64,000 nucleotides of DNA from Verrucomicrobiaceae bacterium (GTDB lineage Bacteria; Verrucomicrobiota; Verrucomicrobiia; Verrucomicrobiales; Verrucomicrobiaceae), in NCBI GenBank assembly GCA_024232965.1, contig JACKQF010000003.1, positions 620,001 through 684,000 on the forward strand, given 5' to 3'. Made by a program: the position numbers and the translations under genes. The notes beneath the pieces were generated by a model, which was not told the DNA's origin, made no database searches, and saw only the letters and a list, made by a program, of their open reading frames with translations. Below are positions 39,624-49,533 of this stretch, in pieces. Position 1 is the first letter of the stretch. Every line of letters begins with the position of its first letter.

Positions 39624-42600
39624 CGGCAGCGGCGGGGTTGCCATCAGATCCGCGCGTCCTGAAAGGATATCCGAATTGGTGCTGGTGATTGGCGGGATGT
39701 GCAGTGGATCAGGCAATGCGGGCAGGAGGAAGTAGCCGCCGCCGTTTTCCTGGAGCCGCAACATCACGCCGTAGTAGTAGGCGGTGCGAACGATGGGGCG
39801 AGTGCTCCCGGAGGGATTGGGATCACTCAGGGTAAATCGACCGCTCATGCCGCCTGTGGTCGCATTCAGTGCGATGGTCATTTTCAACGGATTCGTGAAT
39901 CCGGGGCTGACGATGGCGGTGTGATTGGTTCGCAAGCTAAACGCCTGGCTCATGATGGCAGATTGGGCCGCTGTGTCGGTGCCGCCGTGAGTAAGCCCCA
40001 GTTGAAGATTGTTGACCGATGGGGGTAGGGGTAAGTCTAGCAAGAGATCGCCCGCTGCAGGGCGCAACCAGCGACTGCCGAGAGCCGTCAGCGAGTGATC
40101 TGCGAAGCCTTCCCGATAATTACGCGCTCGGGTAGAAGTTTCCGGTTTCTTGAACCAAGATACATCGCCAATCACGCTATTGTCTGCAAACAGTGAGCCG
40201 CTATCCACTGCGATCGTGATCCAGCCTTGCGCCGAGCCAAGAGAGCGGTTCAGCAGGCGATGCAGCGGGAACTTGCCGGCGGAGTCCATGATGGTGGAGT
40301 GCACGACGCTACTTCCATCTGCCATTCTGCCCACCCAACGTACCGTGCCAGAAGTCGAAACCGTCGTTGTGCCATAGCCGTGGCCCTTGGGGTAACTCGG
40401 ATCAGTGTCAAGGGCACCCGGAGGCGTCAGCAACGCTGTGTAGCGGCCTGCAAAGTTGGTGGCTGGTTGTGACCTTGAATTCCAGTGGTTACGGATTCCG
40501 TTAACGCCGGTCGAGTTTTTTCCATCCGAGAGCGTGCCGTTGACGACACCGGATGTCCGGTTGATGGTGATCGCCATCGCGAGAGCTGAATAAGCGCGTC
40601 CCCGAGAGATCGCTATCACTGCCGTTGGATCTGCGCCTTCGACCGCGTCAAGCCGTCCTCTAAAACGCCAGGTGCGGGCGCCGAAGGTCACGGTGCCGGA
40701 AATGGCCCCTGTCGGCGTAGATGTGAATCGGAAGATGCCACCGAGGTAGTCCTGGACCAGATCGAGGCTGCGATCGGCGATTCCGTGGAAGGTCCCAATT
40801 CCGGCGGTCGGAAGGACACTCACGTTGATGACGCTCGTGCTGAGTGCGCTGGTGCCTGCTAGATTTGTGGCCGTGATTTTGACCGTATAAGTGCCGGCAC
40901 GCAGAGGTTTCCCGCTCAACTGACCGTTGAGCCGGTTGTAGGTCACACCGGAAGGGAGTCCAGTGATACGAAACGAGGCAGGATCGTTCTGTGCTGTCAC
41001 GATATCCGTCACGCTACCGCTAACGATCCACGGCAAGGCTGGCGCAAACGGATCGACGACTGGCTTGTGCCGGATCGAAACGGTGCGCTCTCCGCTGTCC
41101 AAAGTCAGCGCGCCCATGGTGACGCGGCAGACATAATCCCCAGCATCTGCGTCGGTGGCCAGCTTGACTGTTAGCTTGGAGCTAGTCACTCCCGTGATGC
41201 GCGAGTCTACCGCAATCGGGTTTCCATCCTTCAACCACTCGTAACTAAGCAGTCCGGACGGCGCTGCTGCGGAAACGGTGAGCGTTAACGTGGCGTTCTC
41301 ATTCACGACCACGAGAGCCGGTGTCGTATTGACGATCCCAAGAGGTACAGCGGTGGACAAATCGGAACTGGTTCCGTTGGTAACAAGCACGCTGTAGTTG
41401 CCTGCGTGAGCCAGGGTCAAGGTCGGAATAGCATAGCTCTCTGCAAGTGCAGCCGCGCCTGAGATCGGGACATTGTTTTTGCGCCACCGAACGGTCCGAG
41501 GCAGTCCGCCAGTCGCTGTGAAGGTGAATGTGGCGGAGCCCCCAAGAGGCAGAAGCATGGGTTGCGGATCGATGGTCACCACGGGGGGAGGCATGGGCGG
41601 GGTAACGATGGTCCTGTCTGCCCCGCGAGTGGTGCCATTCGTATTGCTGGCGACGACGCGGTAGTGGTAGGTCTTCTTGTGCGTTAGGCCGGTGATGAGT
41701 TCCGAAAGCGGGACATCCAGCGTGTCCATGCCGAGATCCTGCGGAGTGGTTGTGGAGCCATAGGCAGTGGTCAGGCCATACTCGAAATAGGCACTCGTCT
41801 GGAATCCATTCGGATTGACGGTCCCGTTCAGTGTCGCTCGGTCATAGTCAATGAGTGTCGCATCGTCAGTCATTGCGGTTGGTTGGATGGCGCTCGACGA
41901 CCCATACTCCGCCATGCCAATATCGACTTCGGTGCCCGCTACTCTTGCGAGACCGAAGTAGTCTTCTTCGCCGATAGCGGACACAAACGCAGGGTTACCA
42001 GCATTGATTGCTGGCGATGTGTCTGAGAGGCTAAAATCCAGGTTGGAGGCATCTGTGAAATCCACCGTAGCAGCGAAGAAAGAGTGGTCATCTTGATCGG
42101 ATGCGCTGCGCCAGTTGGTGAAATTGTTCTGGTCAACCTTGCGCCATTCAAATTTAGCGCTGGTGCTGGCAGAGCCGCTATAGAGGTTCCAATCGATCGC
42201 ATTGGTCGCGAATGTGGACGTGGTATTGTGCATCAGGATGAACTGCTTTCCTGTGGCATTGCACACCATGATGTTGTGCTGGATCTGGCAGTTGCTGATG
42301 TTGTGCTGAAGAGTGATCTGGCCATTGTTACGCAAGGTGTCGTTCAGATACAGCGTGTTATGGGTAAAGGTGCTGTTAATCGTGCCTCCAACAGCGGCTT
42401 TGTAACCACCGATGGAGATGCCTGCCATATGGTTGGCACGGAGAAGATTATTGCGAACCGTGATGGAATCAGCATTGTTTCCACCCGTCTCACAGGCGAT
42501 CTCAATGCCGATATTACAGGCGTAGATGTGATTGCGCTCAATGACGGTGGAGGCACCCCCATCAACGTAAATGCCGCCTGCGGCAGGGTTTCCCCAACCG

Positions 42601-43421
42601 GTGGTGAAATCGCCGCCATAGGCGGGGTTAAAGCGCGAGTCGATGTTGTAAATGGTGTTGCCCGCGATCACGCCATTGTGCGCCACATCGGCCGAGGCAG
42701 GGCCAGTGCCTTCAAAGCCGATGACATCGATGCCGATGTTGTTGCAGTCGTGAACGATGTTGTTGGTCACCTGGAAACCATTGATGTTCCCATTAATGGC
42801 GACTGCTTCGCTGGCTCCCAAGCGAAGGTCATAGACCTCGTTGCCATCAATCACCAAGTCACTGATCGCTGTGGCGTTGTTTCCAGAGACCAAAATGCCA
42901 TGTGCATTTGCGCCAAAATCATCAAGGACAGGATAGCTTTGCCAAATGTCGTGAATACGGTTCCCCAAGATCTGGATGCCTTGAGAGTTGCCGCTGATCT
43001 CGATCCCCATTGGTGTCACGGAGGTGCTTGAGGCCTTGAAGTTGCGAATCTCAAATCCTTGGATTGTGATGTATTTGCAATTTCTAATTCGCACGATAGC
43101 GGCACCGCTAGTCGCCGCTGGATCGATGATGGGGGACTCGTCCGGATAGTTGCGAATAACGATGGGACTCCCGACCGTTCCTGTTTTCCCATTCAAATTG
43201 AGTCTCTCGACGTACGTCCCGTCCCGCACGTAAACGGTGTCTCCGGCCACTGCGCTGGTGATGCCTTTGCCAATCGTGAGATAAGGCTGGGCAAGGGTTC
43301 CGGGATTACTATTGCTTCCGCTAGGGCTTACGTAACGATCTGTCGCGAGCGCTGGCACTAAGCCAATCCAGAGAAGCACGAGACAACACAGGCTGGGGGA
43401 CATGTGCTTGTGGTTCGTCAT
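39618..43421 (-). CDS. Giant secreted beta-helix/FN3/Ig-domain protein
   Basis: About 1267-residue exported protein. A signal peptide ends near ALATD. Order: parallel beta-helix with a DUF1565-like start (RYVSPSGSNSNPGTLAQPY) over about 30-510; a fibronectin-type-III-like domain (ATLNGTVNPNGFQTSAYFEYGL); two Ig-like domains (LPLGGSATFTFTATGG and a second ending AGDYVCRVTMG); a putative He_PIG Ig domain (ITGLPSGVTYNRLNGQLSG); and a verrucomicrobial C-terminal beta region with repeated RYTALLTPPG and GHGYGTTTV motifs. Likely surface-attached polysaccharide binding or processing. Start chosen at ATG 43421 (43403 possible); no clear ribosome site. Confidence 0.82.
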   Translation of the reverse strand: MTNHKHMSPSLCCLVLLWIGLVPALATDRYVSPSGSNSNPGTLAQPYLTIGKGITSAVAGDTVYVRDGTYVERLNLNGKTGTVGSPIVIRNYPDESPIIDPAATSGAAIVRIRNCKYITIQGFEIRNFKASSTSVTPMGIEISGNSQGIQILGNRIHDIWQSYPVLDDFGANAHGILVSGNNATAISDLVIDGNEVYDLRLGASEAVAINGNINGFQVTNNIVHDCNNIGIDVIGFEGTGPASADVAHNGVIAGNTIYNIDSRFNPAYGGDFTTGWGNPAAGGIYVDGGASTVIERNHIYACNIGIEIACETGGNNADSITVRNNLLRANHMAGISIGGYKAAVGGTINSTFTHNTLYLNDTLRNNGQITLQHNISNCQIQHNIMVCNATGKQFILMHNTTSTFATNAIDWNLYSGSASTSAKFEWRKVDQNNFTNWRSASDQDDHSFFAATVDFTDASNLDFSLSDTSPAINAGNPAFVSAIGEEDYFGLARVAGTEVDIGMAEYGSSSAIQPTAMTDDATLIDYDRATLNGTVNPNGFQTSAYFEYGLTTAYGSTTTPQDLGMDTLDVPLSELITGLTHKKTYHYRVVASNTNGTTRGADRTIVTPPMPPPVVTIDPQPMLLPLGGSATFTFTATGGLPRTVRWRKNNVPISGAAALAESYAIPTLTLAHAGNYSVLVTNGTSSDLSTAVPLGIVNTTPALVVVNENATLTLTVSAAAPSGLLSYEWLKDGNPIAVDSRITGVTSSKLTVKLATDADAGDYVCRVTMGALTLDSGERTVSIRHKPVVDPFAPALPWIVSGSVTDIVTAQNDPASFRITGLPSGVTYNRLNGQLSGKPLRAGTYTVKITATNLAGTSALSTSVINVSVLPTAGIGTFHGIADRSLDLVQDYLGGIFRFTSTPTGAISGTVTFGARTWRFRGRLDAVEGADPTAVIAISRGRAYSALAMAITINRTSGVVNGTLSDGKNSTGVNGIRNHWNSRSQPATNFAGRYTALLTPPGALDTDPSYPKGHGYGTTTVSTSGTVRWVGRMADGSSVVHSTIMDSAGKFPLHRLLNRSLGSAQGWITIAVDSGSLFADNSVIGDVSWFKKPETSTRARNYREGFADHSLTALGSRWLRPAAGDLLLDLPLPPSVNNLQLGLTHGGTDTAAQSAIMSQAFSLRTNHTAIVSPGFTNPLKMTIALNATTGGMSGRFTLSDPNPSGSTRPIVRTAYYYGVMLRLQENGGGYFLLPALPDPLHIPPITSTNSDILSGRADLMATPPLPP

Positions 43422-43527
43422 GCAAAGGAGAAATCGTTCAGAAGGTCTGACCCTCACTCAAACGGATACGTTCGATCAAACCGAGCAGACTGGTGAAGGT
43501 TGCGGGCCAATTCAAGTCGTGTGGCGA

Positions 43528-44763
43528 CTAGAGGCGGCGTTGTTCCAGGACCTCGATGTGGGTGATTTTCCATTGGCCATCGACAGGAGTTACTTGAACG
43601 CGAGCGGTGCAAGTGACTGTCCTTGGATGCGTGTGGCCCCAATGACCGACACTGCCGATGGCCCCCCAATTGGTGGTGGCGATGAATTCGTGTGGCAACG
43701 TCCCTGGTTCTACGCCATCGACGCTCGCACTGAATTTTTCGATGCGGACACGCGCGGATTCTTTGTCATCCAGATTCAGTGACTGAATGGTGTCCAGATA
43801 AAGTTGCCGGAGGAGTTCGCCGTCGGCGCTGAGTTTGAGGCGGTCATAGACGTCCGATTCGGTGCGTTGGTCAAAGGCGCGATAGACGTTGTGGATGAGT
43901 TTTTCGACGATTTCCTGAGCTTGTTCGTCGGTAGTGACCGGCTCTGGTTGCTTGGCAAACGGATCATCGATGCGCACCACGAGTAGCGGCAAAAACAGCA
44001 ATGCCCCAAGTGCCCACACGCCGAGGTAGGGCAGTGCCCCCCCTGGCAATCGATAGTCTTTGATGCGGATCGCGATATAAAAAATAAGTCCACCGAGAAC
44101 CCAGGCAATGACGCCCAGAGGAAGAGCGAGCGGAGCGGGAAGATGAATTTCTGGTACCTTTGAAAGCGGTTCTGGTGGGGGGAGTCTCCCTTCGTTTTGC
44201 CAAAGGATGGATGGAGCGGCAGAAAAAATTTCCCCGTGATCAACCGTTTTCCCAAAGAACAGGGTAATCGGAATGCTCTGAAGATGTGAGTCGCTCCAGC
44301 GGAAGGTGGAATGGATCTGCTGAGGCTGTGGGCCAGTAGGCACCTCCCAGATGAGTCCTAGCATGCAATCCGCGACAATGATCGGGGCCGCGGGATCGAG
44401 AGGGAGTGTCTGCCCGGGTTTTCCTCGCACGATATGAGCGGTGGGCGGTGCGAGGGTGGCCGTATTGCCATCGACTTTGGCTTCATACCAAGTTTGCGCC
44501 AGCGTCGCCGCTTTGGTCGTCAACGAATTGGCCTTTTCAGTCGGGAGTTGGGCCACGTTGTAATCGCCAACTTCCAACCATCGGAGCGCGGTCCGCAGGT
44601 CCACCATAAATTCAAACCGAGTCTGATACGGTTCGACATAAAGATAAGCCTGCGACGTAATCGGCGGAGATTCCGAGGTCTGAGCCTGGGCACCGATTGC
44701 TGCACCCAGGGTAACGAGGGCTGGCAGGAGTCTGCGTAGATGATGAGAGAGGCGACGAATCAC
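43528..44763 (-). CDS. Exported/membrane protein of unknown function
   Basis: 411-residue protein read from a GTG at 44763, five bases after the upstream Gfo/Idh stop, giving a clean signal peptide (RRLLPALVTLGAAIGAQAQ). A periplasmic domain (about 30-245) is followed by two membrane helices (LPLGVIAWVLGGLIFYIAI and LGVWALGALLFLPLLVV) and a C-terminal soluble domain (RAFDQRTESDVYDRL, WGAIGSVGHWGHTHPRT). Longer in-frame starts run through the upstream gene and are rejected. No family recognised. Likely co-transcribed with the Gfo/Idh gene. Confidence 0.7.
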   Translation of the reverse strand: MIRRLSHHLRRLLPALVTLGAAIGAQAQTSESPPITSQAYLYVEPYQTRFEFMVDLRTALRWLEVGDYNVAQLPTEKANSLTTKAATLAQTWYEAKVDGNTATLAPPTAHIVRGKPGQTLPLDPAAPIIVADCMLGLIWEVPTGPQPQQIHSTFRWSDSHLQSIPITLFFGKTVDHGEIFSAAPSILWQNEGRLPPPEPLSKVPEIHLPAPLALPLGVIAWVLGGLIFYIAIRIKDYRLPGGALPYLGVWALGALLFLPLLVVRIDDPFAKQPEPVTTDEQAQEIVEKLIHNVYRAFDQRTESDVYDRLKLSADGELLRQLYLDTIQSLNLDDKESARVRIEKFSASVDGVEPGTLPHEFIATTNWGAIGSVGHWGHTHPRTVTCTARVQVTPVDGQWKITHIEVLEQRRL

Positions 44764-44767
44764 AGTT

Positions 44768-46186
44768 TTATAGAGCCCAAGGCTTCCGCCATTCTTTGCT
44801 GAGCAATGCGCTCGCTGCGGCATTGCCTGCGATTTCTTCCGTCTTCGGGTTCCACTGCAATTCACTGCTGCCAGTGCGGAGACCGATGTTTGCGAGGTGA
44901 GCGATTGTGATCGTGCGATGCGCGACCTCAACGGGTGCCGCAGTTGGCTGACCGTCATAGATGTGGCTGAGGAAGTTATCGCTATGGTCCTTGCTCTCGT
45001 AGAGGTGGATTTCGTTGGGGCCGATTTTTTCACGGAGAATGGCAGGATCGCTGGCGAGGATCTTGCCGCGATTCACCCAGATCCACTTGCCATCTCCGCC
45101 TTCAAACAAGATGCCCACGTGATCGAAGGGTTTCTTGGTGTCTGTAGTGGCGGCTTCGACCTGAGGCATGAGCTTGCTGGTCGTATCCCCAACGGTCATT
45201 GTGAGTCCGTTCTCATACACACAGTCAAACTTGAACGCAGTGGCCGTGTTGTAGAGTTCAGTCGCCGCGGGCATGGTGCCGGTGATGTTTTTCAAGGCAA
45301 CGGGTCCCGTCAGCTGCGTGTCCAGCCCCCATTGAGCGATATCAATGTGGTGGGCACCGAAGTCTGTGATCATCCCGCCACTAAAGTTGTAGTTGTGCCG
45401 CCAGTTGAGCGGTAGCAGGGCAGGGCGGTATTCCATTTCCCCAGCAGGTCCCAGCCACATCTGATAGTCAAAGTCTGCTGGCAGCGGTGCCGGTGCTTGC
45501 TGGTCTCCCATCTGGTTCCAATTCGAGTGACCGCCGGGCAATCCGATGAGCACGCGCTGGATTTTGCCGATGCGATTGTTGCGCACCATCTCGCAGGCCA
45601 TGCGGAAGTAGATATCGCTGCGCTGCTGGCTTCCTGTCTGCCAAGTGATGCCCGCCTTCTTGACCTCGTCAGACATACGGCGACCTTCGGCGATGGTCAG
45701 GGCAAGGGGCTTCTGCCCGTAAATGTGCTTGCCCTTGCGGGCTGCGTAGATGGCGATGTAGGCGTGCCAGTGGTCAGGCGTGGAGATCTGCACGGCGTCC
45801 AGATCTTCCTTCTCCATCATCTCCCGGAAGTCCGCATAGGCTGTGCAGGCCTTGACGGGTTTGTTGGCGGCCTTGCTGTAGTGCTCATCGATGATCTTGC
45901 GTCCAGCTTCACGGCCGCCGGTCTCTTCGCCCTTGTAGCCGTAGTGACCGTATTCCTTCATGGGGTCCGCAACGGCGACGACTTGGCACTTGTCGTTATT
46001 GAGGAAAGACGGTGTCCAGTCTCCAGCAATGGTCCCCCAGCCAATCGCGCCGAGGGTGATGCGCTCCGACGGAGCGGGGCGGCCATCGCGACCGAGGGCA
46101 CTGGCGGGGATGATGGTGGGAAAGCCCAGGACTGCTGCACTGGTCTGAAGGAATTGACGGCGGGAGGTGCGGTTGGGTGATTTCAT
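44768..46186 (-). CDS. Gfo/Idh/MocA-family oxidoreductase with Tat signal
   Basis: 472-residue NAD(P)-dependent sugar dehydrogenase-type protein exported by the twin-arginine pathway: the N-terminus has TSRRQFLQTSAAVLGFP. A Rossmann domain with GAIGWG and VAVADP is followed by the EKP-like motif QKPLALTIAEG and the C-terminal dimerisation/substrate domain (DFGAHHIDIAQWGLD). The usual EKP Lys is kept in GQKPL. Tat-exported Gfo/Idh proteins are common in Verrucomicrobiota and tied to polysaccharide use; substrate unknown. Confidence 0.88.
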   Translation of the reverse strand: MKSPNRTSRRQFLQTSAAVLGFPTIIPASALGRDGRPAPSERITLGAIGWGTIAGDWTPSFLNNDKCQVVAVADPMKEYGHYGYKGEETGGREAGRKIIDEHYSKAANKPVKACTAYADFREMMEKEDLDAVQISTPDHWHAYIAIYAARKGKHIYGQKPLALTIAEGRRMSDEVKKAGITWQTGSQQRSDIYFRMACEMVRNNRIGKIQRVLIGLPGGHSNWNQMGDQQAPAPLPADFDYQMWLGPAGEMEYRPALLPLNWRHNYNFSGGMITDFGAHHIDIAQWGLDTQLTGPVALKNITGTMPAATELYNTATAFKFDCVYENGLTMTVGDTTSKLMPQVEAATTDTKKPFDHVGILFEGGDGKWIWVNRGKILASDPAILREKIGPNEIHLYESKDHSDNFLSHIYDGQPTAAPVEVAHRTITIAHLANIGLRTGSSELQWNPKTEEIAGNAAASALLSKEWRKPWAL

Positions 46187-46258
46187 GCTGTTATTAAAGG
46201 GGTCAGTAGCGGCGGAGGGAAGCCTGAACTGCGAGAAATATCGCGCGAAGCGAACCCG

Positions 46259-47104
46259 TCATTTAGTGGGTTCGTCCTTTTTGGGGGGCGGTGGTGGCGG
46301 CGAATCTGGGCGTTCCTCTTTTTTCGCTCGGGCGATGATCAGTTGCCGCAGCAGTGGATACGGTGCGGTCTGGCCATCGCCAACGGTGAGAGTCAGGGCT
46401 TCCTTGCTGAGCGCCGACGGTAAATCGAGCCTGCCGATTTTCAAAATGCGAAACTGGGTGGCGTCCTTGGTCGCGCGCATCGTGGTCAGCTTTGTCTCAA
46501 TGGCTTGGTCAGCGACGGTGACCTTGATCACTGTATCATCCGCGATATCCGGGAATGAGTATTCGGCGATGACCTCATAAGAACCAGATGGGAGCGCGTC
46601 AATCTTCCATGTTATCTGGGCGACTGCAGCGGCGTCAGTAGCACCCGTGTAATGGGGGGCGACGGCCCGCGCGTCGGCAGGGGTCAGGGTGAAGAGTGTC
46701 CGGGCTTGGCGTTTGGCAAGAGAATCGGTGCCCGTTCCCATCGCCCCTGGCGGCGCCGATTCACGAGTGCCGCGAGCGGCGGTGGCTAGGTCGATGACGC
46801 CTCCGGCGGTGATGATCTTTTGCACGCGCCCAATTTCTGCCGTGATGGCTGCCTGCTCCGTGCTATCCGTCGTCTGGGCGCTGAGTCGCTGGAGATCCAG
46901 CAGGTATTTGCTCAGCATCGGGACGTGTAGCTTTTTCAGCTCAGACTGATAGGTGGTTTCATACTGTTTGAGACGGGAATCGTCTGGCTGCGCCTGCGAT
47001 GGCGCGGCGGCGGCCGTCGCGCCAGGTGATTGGGCAAGAGCCCGGCCTGCGGGTAAGCTTACCAGCAGGAGCGCCAAGCAAACGATAGCGGACTTCCTGT
47101 TCAT
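46259..47104 (-). CDS. Exported coiled-coil plus beta-domain protein (family copy 1)
   Basis: 281-residue exported protein with a signal peptide ending at ALAQ. The N-terminal part is a helical/coiled-coil region (SRLKQYETTYQSELKKLHVPML); the C-terminal part is a beta domain with LPSGSYEVIAEYSFPD and ends in a proline-rich tail (PPPPPPKKDEPTK). The beta domain shares its plan with the product at 48721 (PPGGYEVVVVYECG), and the helical region resembles the N-terminus of the 47101 product. ATGA overlap (47101-47104) joins it to the gene upstream. Function unknown; probably a cell-envelope protein. Confidence 0.72.
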   Translation of the reverse strand: MNRKSAIVCLALLLVSLPAGRALAQSPGATAAAAPSQAQPDDSRLKQYETTYQSELKKLHVPMLSKYLLDLQRLSAQTTDSTEQAAITAEIGRVQKIITAGGVIDLATAARGTRESAPPGAMGTGTDSLAKRQARTLFTLTPADARAVAPHYTGATDAAAVAQITWKIDALPSGSYEVIAEYSFPDIADDTVIKVTVADQAIETKLTTMRATKDATQFRILKIGRLDLPSALSKEALTLTVGDGQTAPYPLLRQLIIARAKKEERPDSPPPPPPKKDEPTK

Positions 47105-48597
47105 GGCTTCGCGGTGGGCTGCTTCTTTTCTGGCTTACCGATGGCCCAGGCTCCAGGAGGCGGTCGGCGCTTGCGGGCGTCGTCTTCGCGATCCTTCATC
47201 GCGCCGTGCAGCGCCGTCTCCATCAACGTTCGCTTGCCTGCGGGTAGTGGTAGCACTGCAGCAAGCCCTTGTCCGATGAGCACGTTTTGATATAGGCCGA
47301 TAGGCTCGACAAAAACCAGCGCAGGATAAGCCCCGCTTGAGTCCTTGGCACTGCGGATCAGCACTCGCAGCAGTTTACCCTCTAGATAACCGGCGGTAAA
47401 TTCTTGGGCCGCGCGAGCGAACAAAGGTGCATCTGCCGGATCAATGCCGAAGTGTTTGGTGAAGTTTCGTGCATGACTCTCTTCAGAAGCGCCGGATAGC
47501 GGCGCGCAAGCGATCCATAGCAGCCTGATGTCATACGTTTGGCCTTCATGAGTGATGGAAAAGCGGTCGCCCGTATTCGTCGCTGCTGCCACATAGCGCG
47601 CGTCATTGAAGTCCTGAAAACCGGCAAGCCCAGAAAGTGCAGCGATCGGCCGCGGTAGGCGCGGTTCGTTGGCTCCGCCTTTTCCCTCTTGCTTGCTGAG
47701 CCGTGCGATCTCCGCCCGGATCTCAGCAGCAATATCAGGGTGCTGGGATTGCAGGGTGATGAGGCTGGCTTTTTGACTCAAGATCAGGGGTTCCCGTGCC
47801 TTTGCCAACTCGGCTGCAAAAGCGGCGCGTAGCTTTTGGATTTCCTCCCCAGGGTCCACCAGGGCAGCCGCAGTGCCGGTCGGTGCCGCATCCACCGGCA
47901 CTAGGCGCAGGTTTGAAAAGCGGATGACGTTTGCAGGGTAACCGTTGGTCGCTGAAAGCCGCAGTGTGATCGGGCTGCGAGTGAAGTGCACGGGGCCGAC
48001 TCTCTGACTTCCCGGCTTTGTCGGATCTGGAGTGCGTGATAGTTCAAAGCTGCGCCGGTTGTCGGAGGCACCCGCTAACAAGGAGGCCTCGTAAAAGTCA
48101 AAGAGGGCCCGATCCACGGGCATCTGCCGGGCGGTGACACTGGACGATGGCGTGGTCACTGGGACGTCACCCATCGTGTAGTCAAACTCGAGATTGAAGT
48201 CGCCTGGGGTGATCTTGAGGGAGGTCCACTCCGCACCGCTCCCGACCGTCCGCCATCCAGAAAGAGACCCGTCTTCCGCTGCACTAACTCCAGAGAGTTT
48301 GGCCGTGGCGGCGGATAGCGGAACCGAAAGGCTCTGTGCCAATGCCCCATCCGCCTTGGCGTAGATCGCCGTCAGTTCATCATTGCGGTGCTGCACGGCC
48401 AGAGCCTGCTCGTAATCACCAGATGCGGCCAACTCGGTTTCAAGTTTCCGCAGGGCGCGCGTGTATTGATCGGTCAGGGTCTGGGACCCCGTCAAAACGG
48501 ACCTCAAAATGTGCCGCGCAGAGTCGTCAGCGCGGCCGGATCCTCGGCCGCAACGGGTGTGGCTGTCGTCTGCCCAAATGATGCGCCATGCCCGCAC
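47101..48597 (-). CDS. Exported protein with SNase-like C-terminus; 5' end appears frameshifted
   Basis: The open frame (498 codons from a GTG at 48597) has an implausible start. A convincing signal peptide (RIAAVLLGVAAVVCGHGASF) and mature start (TTATPVAAEDPAAL) lie in another frame just upstream, ending in TGA beside an AAAA run on the plus strand (48506-48509); one extra base there would join the two frames into LRGTF...LRSVLTGSQTLTDQYTRAL. The body has a coiled coil, a beta domain, and a C-terminal SNase/thermonuclease-like region (YDIRLLWIACAPLSG, LLRVLIRS, GLAAVLPLP) lacking obvious catalytic residues. Either a real mutation or a sequence error; the true start is not at 48597. Confidence 0.6.
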   Translation of the reverse strand: MRAWRIIWADDSHTRCGRGSGRADDSARHILRSVLTGSQTLTDQYTRALRKLETELAASGDYEQALAVQHRNDELTAIYAKADGALAQSLSVPLSAATAKLSGVSAAEDGSLSGWRTVGSGAEWTSLKITPGDFNLEFDYTMGDVPVTTPSSSVTARQMPVDRALFDFYEASLLAGASDNRRSFELSRTPDPTKPGSQRVGPVHFTRSPITLRLSATNGYPANVIRFSNLRLVPVDAAPTGTAAALVDPGEEIQKLRAAFAAELAKAREPLILSQKASLITLQSQHPDIAAEIRAEIARLSKQEGKGGANEPRLPRPIAALSGLAGFQDFNDARYVAAATNTGDRFSITHEGQTYDIRLLWIACAPLSGASEESHARNFTKHFGIDPADAPLFARAAQEFTAGYLEGKLLRVLIRSAKDSSGAYPALVFVEPIGLYQNVLIGQGLAAVLPLPAGKRTLMETALHGAMKDREDDARKRRPPPGAWAIGKPEKKQPTAKP

Positions 48598-48720
48598 ACG
48601 ACCGCAGCGACACCCAAGAGGACGGCGGCGATGCGAGATTGGGATTGGGACGAAAGAAAATCATCAGAGTGAAGAAGTATCAGCGGCTGGCGGGGATAAG
48701 TTTCAGCTCCCGCAGCTTCA

Positions 48721-49425
48721 TCAAATTGTCACGCAGACTGTCCGCGCGGTCAGTACCAACTGCCCGCCGCCCTCCGTGATCTTCAGGGTGCCAATATTAA
48801 ACTCTGCCGGTCCGCGCAGCGTCGTCGCGATGTCGGTGGTAAGAGAGAAGGTCCGTTCCTTGATAAGCAAAGATCCACCCTCGAGCGCGCCGCATTCATA
48901 GACCACCACGACTTCATAGCCACCCGGTGGCAGGTTTGGCAGAGCCCAAGTCGCAGAAGCGCCAGGTTTTTGCCATTGAGTGAGCGCTCCAGTGCCGGGA
49001 TCGCGGCTCACGCCCTGAAGTTCGGCGTTGTCCATCGCCAGATTGATCACATCGGGAAGTTGCTCCGCCTTCAACGTTCGCTCGCGAGACTCCATCAGCA
49101 GCAACTCTTTGGCCAGCCGATCCAACTCGGACTCCATGCGCTGCCGTTCATCGCGGGCAGCGATGGCGGAGGGGTAGTCCCGTGACTCCGCACGTTGTTG
49201 TTCCAAGAGATAGAGGGCGGAAATGTAGCTTTTCAAGGGTGTCAGACTGGCCTCCACCAGTTGGCGGTGGTTCCTCAATCGCTCAACATCGAGAGCCAAC
49301 CGATCTGCTGCTGCGACCGCATCGCTAGGTTCTGGGGCAGACGCGGGCTGGGCAGTCCCAAAAGGGGCTATCCCGAGGGAGATGAATGCCAGCAGAGCCA
49401 GGATTTTCACACGCAATTCCAACAA
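48721..49425 (-). CDS. Exported coiled-coil plus beta-domain protein (family copy 2); C-terminus appears frameshifted
   Basis: 234-codon frame with signal peptide (ending GTAQP), coiled coil (QQRAESRDYPSAIAARDERQ) and a beta domain (LPPGGYEVVVVYECG). The frame ends abruptly at VCVTI, but in the next frame the sequence continues ADSLRDNLMKLRELKLIPASR before a stop at 48680, which matches the copy-1 ending YPLLRQLIIARA. A missing base near GCGCGG (about 48750) would explain this. Together with 47101 it points to several single-base losses within 300 bases. Function unknown. Confidence 0.65.
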   Translation of the reverse strand: MLELRVKILALLAFISLGIAPFGTAQPASAPEPSDAVAAADRLALDVERLRNHRQLVEASLTPLKSYISALYLLEQQRAESRDYPSAIAARDERQRMESELDRLAKELLLMESRERTLKAEQLPDVINLAMDNAELQGVSRDPGTGALTQWQKPGASATWALPNLPPGGYEVVVVYECGALEGGSLLIKERTFSLTTDIATTLRGPAEFNIGTLKITEGGGQLVLTARTVCVTI

Positions 49426-49533
49426 ATAATAGAGCCTCTATGGTATCGACTCTGGGCGTTGGCACAAGGTATTTCCAGTGACGACCTCGTTGGGCTGGTT
49501 GCGGAGTCGAATGATTCGCGCTACGGCTGCGCC

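Noticed and set aside
48506..48509. Programmed -1 frameshift at the A-run
   Set aside because: There is no slippery heptamer or downstream pseudoknot that I can support; a second nearby base loss favours mutation or sequence error.
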